Shown: one piece after another, positions 15,982-22,762 of the stretch
How the letters are laid out: each line of letters begins with the position of its first letter
How positions within the stretch are numbered: the stretch's first letter is position 1
Origin: an uncultured Flavobacteriaceae bacterium
Lineage (GTDB): Bacteria > Bacteroidota > Bacteroidia > Flavobacteriales > Flavobacteriaceae
Reading direction: 5' to 3'
Assembly (NCBI GenBank): GCA_947498845.1
Contig: CANMLX010000024.1
Span: 1 to 64,000, forward strand
DNA: 64,000 nt
Notes under the pieces: model-generated
Seen by the model: the letters and a program-made list of their open reading frames with translations, nothing else
Told to the model about the DNA's origin: nothing
The model's database searches: none
Made by a program: the position numbers and the translations under genes

Positions 15982-16835
15982 TGCGCATAAATCGCTCTCT
16001 ATTTTTTTTACTATTTATATGCGTTTCATCATGTAATTTATTTAATAAAACAGAAGAAAGGAAACCTCTGGCTAGAGTAAACGACTCTTATTTGTACATA
16101 GAAGATATAGAAGATTTAATATCGGAAGGACTTAGTCTAGAAGATAGTACATTAATGGTTCAAAGCTTAGTTGATAAATGGGCGACCCAACAATTACTAG
16201 TGGATGGCGCAGAAATAAATTTAAATGAAGATAAACAACGCGTATTTAATAGATTAGTAAAGCAATACAAAAATGATCTGTTCGGGAAAACATATTTAGA
16301 AGCTTTAGTAAAGAAAAATATAGATACTATTGTTTCTAATGCTGAAGCAGAAACCTATTACAAAAACAATAAAGACGTATTTAAATTAAATGAAGTGCTG
16401 CTCAAGTTTAGATATATTCATATAGACGAAGATATACTAAATTTTAAAAATGTTGAAGAGCGTTTTAAACGCTTTGATGATAATGATAAAAGAGAGTTAG
16501 ACTCCATTTCTATTCAATTTAAAACCTACTCGTTAAACGATTCTATTTGGGTAAAAATGAGCCAGGTTATAGCAAAAATACCTGTGTTTAATTTAGAAAA
16601 TAAAGCGCAACTGTTAAAAAAATCTAATTTTATACAACTCAAAGATTCATTAGGAGTATATTTGATGCAAATTAATGATGTTTTACAACGTAATGATACA
16701 GCTCCATTGGAGTATGTAAGACCAACAATAAATCAAATAGTTATAAATAAACGTAAGCTAGAGCTTATAAATAAATTAGAAAAGGATATTACAAAAGATG
16801 CTATTAAAAACAAGGAGTTTGAGATATATGATTAA
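15981..16835 (+). CDS. SurA/parvulin-related lipoprotein without a clear rotamase domain
   Basis: The 284-residue product has a lipoprotein signal peptide (lipobox VSSC, Cys18). It resembles the N-terminal chaperone portion of SurA/PpiC proteins: ARVNDSYLYIEDIEDLI, then an alpha-helical LVDKWATQQLLVDGAEINL, and an IDTIVSNAEAETYYKNNKDVFK linker. I do not see the conserved FGYHI core of a rotamase. It overlaps the preceding gene by one base and the following gene by eight bases, so it is translated as part of the same operon. It probably acts as an outer-membrane-tethered chaperone partner. Confidence 0.7.
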   Translation: MRINRSLFFLLFICVSSCNLFNKTEERKPLARVNDSYLYIEDIEDLISEGLSLEDSTLMVQSLVDKWATQQLLVDGAEINLNEDKQRVFNRLVKQYKNDLFGKTYLEALVKKNIDTIVSNAEAETYYKNNKDVFKLNEVLLKFRYIHIDEDILNFKNVEERFKRFDDNDKRELDSISIQFKTYSLNDSIWVKMSQVIAKIPVFNLENKAQLLKKSNFIQLKDSLGVYLMQINDVLQRNDTAPLEYVRPTINQIVINKRKLELINKLEKDITKDAIKNKEFEIYD

Positions 16836-18252
16836 TATTAGGGTGGTTTTGTTTTTTGTGTTCGTAGGAATTTGTAAAGTACAAGCACAAGAAATAATAG
16901 TAGAAAATGATGCTCAAGAGCAAAAAGAAGTCAAAGAGAAAGACACATCTGGAGTATTTAAACGCGTAAAGGTAGATGGTGTAGCGGCAGTAGTAGGAGA
17001 TTATATAGTGTTAAGTTCAGATGTGGATAAAGAATTTTTACAATTAGAAGCATCTGGAGTAAATGTAAAAGATATTACAAGATGTCAATTATTTGGTAAA
17101 TTATTAGAAAATAAATTGTATGCTCACCATGCGGTACAAGACAGTATTATAGTTTCAGATGCAGAAATTAGAAGAAGTGTAGACTATCAAATTCAGCAAT
17201 TTTTAGCTCAGGTTGGAGGCGATATGAAAAAGTTGTTAGCATTTTATAAAAAGGATGATGAGCAGAGTTTTAGAGACGAAATCTTTACCATTAATAAGGC
17301 TAACATGTTAGCTTCAAGGATGCAGGCTTCAATAATAGAAGATGTAGAAGTTACTCCAGAAGAAGTAAGACAATTTTTTAATAAAATTCCAGAAGACCAA
17401 AAGCCAACATTTGGCACAGAGTTAAAAGTAGCACAAATAGTAGTTCAACCTAAAGTATCCAGAGAAGAAAAACAAAAGGTTATAGACAGGTTGAAGGAAT
17501 TTAAAAAAGATGTAGATGAGAATGGTGCAAGTTTTAAATCTAAAGTAATATTATATGGTGAAGATCCAGGATTAAGACAATCGGGCTATATATATACGCT
17601 AAACAGAAAGCAACCAAGAATGGTTAAAGAGTTTAGACAAACAGCTTTTTCACTTCAAGAAGGAGAACTATCTGATCCTTTTGAAACAGAATTTGGATTT
17701 CATATTATTCAATGTGTTAAAATTAGAGGGCAAGAGTATGATGTATCTCATTTATTGTTAAAACCAAAAGTATCCAGTGAATCTATAAAAGAAGCTAAGG
17801 AAAAAATAAGCAAGGTTAGACAACGTATAATAGATGGAGAAATTACTTTTGCAGAGGCAGCAAGAGAAGTGAGTGACGAAAAAGAAACAAAATATACCGG
17901 AGGGCAGTTAATTAATCCAGAAACACAGGATTATAACTTTGAATTAACAAGAATGGATCCAGAGCTCTATGCTCAAGTCCAAGATTTAAAAGATAATGAA
18001 GTTAGTTTAGTGCACACAGAGTCTGATAGAACTAACAATATCAAGTTTAAAATACTAACCATTACAGATAGAATAGAAGATCATAAAGCAGACTATGCGA
18101 AAGATTTCTTGAAAATTAAGCAACAAGCTTTAAATGAAAAGAAGATTAAAACGATAGAAAAGTGGCAAGCAGAGAAAATTGAAGATACTTATATAAAAAT
18201 TACAGGAAGTTATAGAGATTGTCAGTTTTCCAGTAATTGGTTAAAAAAATAA
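16828..18252 (+). CDS. SurA-like periplasmic chaperone/PPIase
   Basis: The ATG at 16828 is preferred over an upstream in-frame ATG at 16798. It has AAGGAG about 10 bases before it and gives a proper signal peptide (MINIRVVLFFVFVGICKVQA). The 474-residue product has the SurA N-terminal region (VDGVAAVVGDYIVLSSDVDKEF) and two parvulin domains: about 190-300 with ELKVAQIVVQPK and FETEFGFHIIQCVK, and about 300-400 with YDVSHLLLKPK. It likely escorts outer-membrane proteins through the periplasm. It overlaps the upstream lipoprotein gene by eight bases and precedes a MoxR ATPase by six bases. Confidence 0.88.
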   Translation: MINIRVVLFFVFVGICKVQAQEIIVENDAQEQKEVKEKDTSGVFKRVKVDGVAAVVGDYIVLSSDVDKEFLQLEASGVNVKDITRCQLFGKLLENKLYAHHAVQDSIIVSDAEIRRSVDYQIQQFLAQVGGDMKKLLAFYKKDDEQSFRDEIFTINKANMLASRMQASIIEDVEVTPEEVRQFFNKIPEDQKPTFGTELKVAQIVVQPKVSREEKQKVIDRLKEFKKDVDENGASFKSKVILYGEDPGLRQSGYIYTLNRKQPRMVKEFRQTAFSLQEGELSDPFETEFGFHIIQCVKIRGQEYDVSHLLLKPKVSSESIKEAKEKISKVRQRIIDGEITFAEAAREVSDEKETKYTGGQLINPETQDYNFELTRMDPELYAQVQDLKDNEVSLVHTESDRTNNIKFKILTITDRIEDHKADYAKDFLKIKQQALNEKKIKTIEKWQAEKIEDTYIKITGSYRDCQFSSNWLKK

Positions 18253-18258
18253 TATTAT

Positions 18259-19212
18259 ATGTCCGATGTCGCTACTGTAGAACAGTTTGTAAAAAAATAT
18301 AAAGACTTAAAGCAAGAAATTGCAAAAATAATTGTAGGTCAAGAAACAGTTATAAACGAAATTTTAATTTCTATTTTTTCAGGAGGACACTCACTACTTG
18401 TTGGCGTACCTGGATTGGCAAAAACCTTAATGGTAAATACTATAGCCCAAGCATTAGGCTTAGATTTTAAACGCATACAATTCACACCAGATTTAATGCC
18501 TAGTGACATATTAGGTAGTGAGATTTTAGATGAAGATCGTCATTTCAAATTTGTAAAAGGTCCTATATTTTCTAATATCATTTTAGCAGATGAAATTAAT
18601 AGAACCCCTCCAAAAACCCAAGCAGCACTACTGGAAGCAATGCAGGAAAGAGCAGTAACAGTAGCAGGTCATCATTATAAACTAGACTTACCTTATTTTG
18701 TATTGGCTACACAAAATCCAATAGAGCAAGAAGGAACATACCCGTTGCCAGAAGCACAACTAGATAGGTTTATGTTTGCTATTAACTTAGAGTATCCTTC
18801 GTTTGAAGAAGAAGTACAGGTCGTTAAAGCAACAACAAGTGATGTTAATGTAAAAGTAAATGCCTTATTTTCTACCAGCGACATTATAAAATATCAGAAT
18901 GTAATAAGGCGAGTGCCAGTTGCAGATAATGTGATAGAGTATGCTGTAGCTATGGTGGGTAAAACAAGACCTAATGGTAATACAGCACCAGATTTAGTAA
19001 AACAATATATCGATTGGGGAGCAGGACCAAGAGCCTCACAAAATCTTATTTTGGCAGCAAAAACACATGCTGTTGTTAATGGCAAGTTTTCACCAGATAT
19101 AGAAGATGTTCAAGCTGTAGCTATAAGTATATTAAGACACCGAATTATAAAGAATTACAAAGCTGAAGCAGAAGGTGTTTCAGAAAACCAGATCATTACC
19201 AGTTTGTTTTAA
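18259..19212 (+). CDS. MoxR-family AAA+ ATPase
   Basis: The 317-residue cytosolic ATPase has the MoxR-type Walker A loop GVPGLAKT (about 54-61), Walker B with ILADEINR, sensor 1 in VLATQNPIEQEGTYPLPEAQLDRF, and a helical lid ending KSxQ-free. MoxR proteins act as chaperones, often for metalloenzymes or VWA-domain proteins. No VWA gene lies next to it here. It follows the SurA-like gene by six bases and is followed directly by a small membrane gene, so it probably shares the envelope-chaperone transcript. Confidence 0.93.
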   Translation: MSDVATVEQFVKKYKDLKQEIAKIIVGQETVINEILISIFSGGHSLLVGVPGLAKTLMVNTIAQALGLDFKRIQFTPDLMPSDILGSEILDEDRHFKFVKGPIFSNIILADEINRTPPKTQAALLEAMQERAVTVAGHHYKLDLPYFVLATQNPIEQEGTYPLPEAQLDRFMFAINLEYPSFEEEVQVVKATTSDVNVKVNALFSTSDIIKYQNVIRRVPVADNVIEYAVAMVGKTRPNGNTAPDLVKQYIDWGAGPRASQNLILAAKTHAVVNGKFSPDIEDVQAVAISILRHRIIKNYKAEAEGVSENQIITSLF

Positions 19213-19416
19213 TTGAAGATAAAACCATTTATACTGCCCATTATAATTTTTCTCATAGGTTGGGCAGTCACTTATTTAGGTGCACTGATTAAGATTATAC
19301 ATTTCGAAATAGGTTTTTTAACAGGTAATGCTGTACTCACTTTAGCAACCTTTACCAAGGTTTTAGCGATAACAATAGCAATAGTTAAGTTAATTAAACT
19401 TTATAATGAAAAATAA
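19213..19416 (+). CDS. Small GldL-like two-span membrane protein
   Basis: The gene starts at a TTG that directly follows the TAA of the MoxR gene (TAATTG). The 67-residue product has two membrane helices (about 5-27 and 34-62). Its loop GALIKIIHFEIG resembles the first hairpin of the T9SS motor protein GldL, which is far longer. No cytoplasmic domain is present. The lack of spacing suggests translational coupling to the MoxR gene. Whether it belongs to T9SS or is an independent small protein cannot be decided from sequence. Confidence 0.65.
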   Translation: MKIKPFILPIIIFLIGWAVTYLGALIKIIHFEIGFLTGNAVLTLATFTKVLAITIAIVKLIKLYNEK

Positions 19417-19545
19417 TTTTATAGATTATTCAATTTAACTCATCTTTTCTGTTAAAAAATACAATCATTTTATTTAAAAATACCACTATAATAATTTCGT
19501 ATAGTAGCTAAGTGTATTATCATTATAATTTTTAAATCTTTGCAT

Positions 19546-19553
19546 TAAATTTG
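19546..19553 (+). promoter_or_regulatory. -7 box of acnB
   Basis: TAAATTTG matches TAnnTTTG and lies 73 bases before the acnB start at 19627. No TTG was found at the expected -33 distance. The preceding 130 bases after the small membrane gene are AT-rich without a clear terminator. Confidence 0.45.
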
Positions 19554-19626
19554 TATTTTGCGTCGCTTTTGAAACAAAATTTAAAATTACTTTTCCAAGT
19601 TAATTTAACATTGAAACATTTCATTT

Positions 19627-22401
19627 ATGAATTATAACGATTACATCAAAGAAATTGAAGAAAGAAAGGCACAGGGATTACACCCTAAGCCAATCGATGG
19701 TGCCGAATTATTAAGCGAAATTATTTCGTTAATAAAAGATTCAAATAACGCACATAGAGAAGATGCTTTAAAATTCTTTATTTATAATACCTTACCTGGT
19801 ACTACAAGTGCCGCAGGAGTAAAGGCAAAATTTTTAAAGGAAATTATTCTTGGTGAGTCTGTTTTAGAAGAAATTACACCTGCGTTTGCATTTGAGCAAT
19901 TATCACATATGAAAGGTGGTCCTTCAATTGAAGTATTATTAGACTTAGCTTTAGGAAATGATGCAGGCATTGCTGCAGAAGCTGCTAAAGTTTTAAAAAC
20001 TCAGGTATTCCTTTATGAGGCAGATACAGACCGTTTAGAGGAAGCAATGAAAGCAGGAAGTGCTATTGCAAAAGAGATTATAGAGAGTTATGCGCAAGCA
20101 GAGTTCTTCACAAAACTTCCAGAAGTAGAAGAAGAAATTGAAATAGTAACATATATTGCTGGTGTTGGAGATATTTCTACAGATTTATTATCACCAGGTG
20201 CAGATGCACACTCAAGATCAGACCGCGAATTACATGGTCAGTGTATGTTTGAGCATAATAAAGAAATGCAAAAAGAAGTGTTGGCTTTAAAAGAGCAGCA
20301 CCCTGATAAACGTGTTATGTTAATCGCGGAAAAAGGAACCATGGGAGTGGGGTCTTCAAGAATGTCTGGTGTAAATAACGTAGCGTTATGGACAGGAGTT
20401 TCTTCTAGTCCTTATGTGCCGTTCATAAATATAGCACCAGTTATTGCTGGTACTAATGGTATTGCACCAATTTTCTTAACAACAGTTGGGGTAACTGGTG
20501 GTATTGGTATTGATCTTAAAAACTGGGTTACTAAAAAAGACGAAAGCGGTAAAACCGTTTATGATGCAGACGGAGAACCAGTTTTAGAGCAAGTATATAC
20601 TGTAGATACAGGTACAGTACTTACTATAAATACAAAAGAGAAAAAATTATATAAAGACGGTAAAGCCGTTAAAGATATTTCTACAGCATTAACACCTCCA
20701 AAAATGGAGTTTATTAAAGCTGGGGGGTCATACGCCGTTGTTTTCGGTAAAAAATTACAAACTTTTGCATGTAAAGCTTTAGGAATAGATGTTCCTCAAG
20801 TATATGCTACTGCAAAGGAAGTTTCTATAGAAGGCCAAGGTTTAACTGCCGTTGAAAAAATATTCAACAAAAACGCTGTAGGAACTACACCAGGAAAAAC
20901 ATTACACGCTGGATCTAATGTTCGTGTTGAGGTTAATATTGTAGGTTCGCAGGATACTACAGGATTAATGACATCTCAAGAGTTAGAGATGATGGCAGCA
21001 ACCGTTATTTCTCCTATTGTAGATGCGGGTTACCAATCAGGTTGTCATACAGCATCGGTTTGGGATGATAAGTCTAAGGCTAATATTCCAAGATTAATGA
21101 GTTTTATGAACGACTTTGGTTTAATTACAGGTCGTGATCCAAAAGGCAAGTATTTTCCAATGACCGATGTAATTCATAAAGTATTAAATGATATTGCTGT
21201 TGATGATTGGGATGTAATTATCGGAGGAGATTCGCATACACGTATGGCGAAAGGAGTAGCATTTGGAGCAGATTCAGGAACAGTTGCTTTAGCATTAGCA
21301 ACAGGTGAAGCTACTATGCCAATTCCACAATCTGTAAAAGTGACCTTTAAAGGAAATATGAAACCATACATGGACTTCCGTGATGTAGTTCATGCTACAC
21401 AAGAGCAGATGTTAAATCAGTTTGGCGGAGAGAATGTATTCCAAGGAAGAATCATTGAGGTTCATATAGGTACCTTAACTTCAGATGAAGCCTTTACATT
21501 TACAGATTGGACGGCTGAGATGAAAGCAAAAGCATCTATCTGTATATCTGAAGACGATACATTAGCAGAATCATTAGTAATTTCTAGAGATCGTATCCAA
21601 ATTATGTTAGATAAGGGTATGGATAACGATAAGAAAGTATTGCAAGGATTAGTAGATAAAGCAAACAAGCGTATTGCAGAGTTAAAATCTGGTGAAAGAC
21701 CAGCTTTAAAACCAGATGCAGATGCGAAGTACCATGCAGAAGTGGTGATTGACTTAGATAAGATTGTGGAGCCAATGATTGCGGATCCAGATGTAAATAA
21801 CGAAGATGTATCTAAGCGTTATACACATGATAACATTCAGCCATTATCTTTCTATGGAGGTACTAAAAAAGTAGACTTAGGATTTATTGGGTCTTGTATG
21901 ATTCATAAAGGTGATATGAAGATTTTAGCACAAATGCTAAAGAATGTAGAAGCACAAGAAGGCGAAGTAGTATTTAAAGCACCTTTAGTAGTAGCACCAC
22001 CAACATACAATATTGTAGATGAGCTAAAAGAAGAAGGCGATTGGGAAATATTAGAAAAATACTCTGGTTTTGTGTTTGATGATAGTGCACCAAAAGGATT
22101 AGCACGTACCAAGTATGAAAACATGTTATACTTAGAGCGTCCTGGGTGTAACTTATGTATGGGTAACCAAGAAAAAGCAGAACCAGGAGATACGGTAATG
22201 GCAACATCTACACGTTTATTCCAAGGAAGAGTTGTGAGAGATGCAGCAGAGAAAAAAGGGGAGTCTTTATTATCATCAACACCAGTAGTTGTATTATCAA
22301 CTATTTTAGGAAGAACACCTACTATGGAAGAGTACGAAGCAGCTGTAGAAGGTATTGTATTAACTAAGTTCAAGCCATCACAGAAGCAATTAGTGAGCTA
22401 A
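19627..22401 (+). CDS. acnB: Aconitate hydratase B (bifunctional 2-methylisocitrate dehydratase type)
   Basis: This TCA-cycle enzyme interconverts citrate and isocitrate. The 924-residue protein has the AcnB layout: an N-terminal HEAT-like domain (1-160), then the swivelling domain before the catalytic domains. The 4Fe-4S ligands are visible in GSCMIHKGDM and in RPGCNLCMGNQEKA (CxxC). Substrate-site segments such as QSGCHTASVW and IIGGDSHTRMAKG are intact. A terminator follows within 35 bases. A second aconitase (AcnA type) lies 3.5 kb downstream on the same strand, separated by a reverse-transcriptase gene on the other strand. Confidence 0.96.
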   Translation: MNYNDYIKEIEERKAQGLHPKPIDGAELLSEIISLIKDSNNAHREDALKFFIYNTLPGTTSAAGVKAKFLKEIILGESVLEEITPAFAFEQLSHMKGGPSIEVLLDLALGNDAGIAAEAAKVLKTQVFLYEADTDRLEEAMKAGSAIAKEIIESYAQAEFFTKLPEVEEEIEIVTYIAGVGDISTDLLSPGADAHSRSDRELHGQCMFEHNKEMQKEVLALKEQHPDKRVMLIAEKGTMGVGSSRMSGVNNVALWTGVSSSPYVPFINIAPVIAGTNGIAPIFLTTVGVTGGIGIDLKNWVTKKDESGKTVYDADGEPVLEQVYTVDTGTVLTINTKEKKLYKDGKAVKDISTALTPPKMEFIKAGGSYAVVFGKKLQTFACKALGIDVPQVYATAKEVSIEGQGLTAVEKIFNKNAVGTTPGKTLHAGSNVRVEVNIVGSQDTTGLMTSQELEMMAATVISPIVDAGYQSGCHTASVWDDKSKANIPRLMSFMNDFGLITGRDPKGKYFPMTDVIHKVLNDIAVDDWDVIIGGDSHTRMAKGVAFGADSGTVALALATGEATMPIPQSVKVTFKGNMKPYMDFRDVVHATQEQMLNQFGGENVFQGRIIEVHIGTLTSDEAFTFTDWTAEMKAKASICISEDDTLAESLVISRDRIQIMLDKGMDNDKKVLQGLVDKANKRIAELKSGERPALKPDADAKYHAEVVIDLDKIVEPMIADPDVNNEDVSKRYTHDNIQPLSFYGGTKKVDLGFIGSCMIHKGDMKILAQMLKNVEAQEGEVVFKAPLVVAPPTYNIVDELKEEGDWEILEKYSGFVFDDSAPKGLARTKYENMLYLERPGCNLCMGNQEKAEPGDTVMATSTRLFQGRVVRDAAEKKGESLLSSTPVVVLSTILGRTPTMEEYEAAVEGIVLTKFKPSQKQLVS

Positions 22402-22762
22402 TAATCTTAGATTTAGATTATCAATTATAAAAGAAAGCCTGAGTTTTTAACTTAGGCTTTTTGCTTTTTTAATGTCACTGTTCTGTCACTTTGAGTGTCC
22501 CGAACTTGCTTCGGGATGTATCGAGAAGTCGGGCATTCTACTATATTTTTTTAGTGTCATTGCGAGGAGGCACGACGTGGCAATCTGTTAATTTATAGAC
22601 CTACCTTTGTCTTAGTATTTCTTTAGCAAAAAAGAATGAGTTTATCCTGAGCGGAGTCGAAGGGTTCAATCCCTAACGCGGGTAGTTGCTATTGATGTCT
22701 CATGTTTTAATAATAGCGAGTTTTATACTCCACTCCTTGACATTCGTTATTTGTTTATACTT
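22402..22762. other. Gap with terminator and dispersed-repeat fragments
   Basis: This 361-bp gap has no gene. After the acnB terminator it contains CCCGAACTTGCTTCGGG (hairpin, about 22499-22515), the segment ATTGCGAGGAGGCACGACG (about 22559-22577) and CCTGAGCGGAGTCGAAGGG (about 22647-22665). These GC-richer segments look like the dispersed intergenic repeats that I know from many Bacteroidota genomes. They mark the 3' side of the RT-nitrilase gene. Confidence 0.55.
22434..22470 (+). terminator. Terminator of acnB
   Basis: The stem AAAGCCTGAGTT / AACTTAGGCTTT has one G-T wobble and a three-base loop, and is followed by TTGCTTTTTT. It starts 33 bases after the acnB stop. Confidence 0.75.

Noticed and set aside
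21903-22373. Long open frame (156 codons) on the minus strand inside acnB
   Set aside because: It lies wholly within a strongly conserved enzyme gene and its translation is rich in Ser/Thr/Pro with no recognisable domain; a shadow frame.
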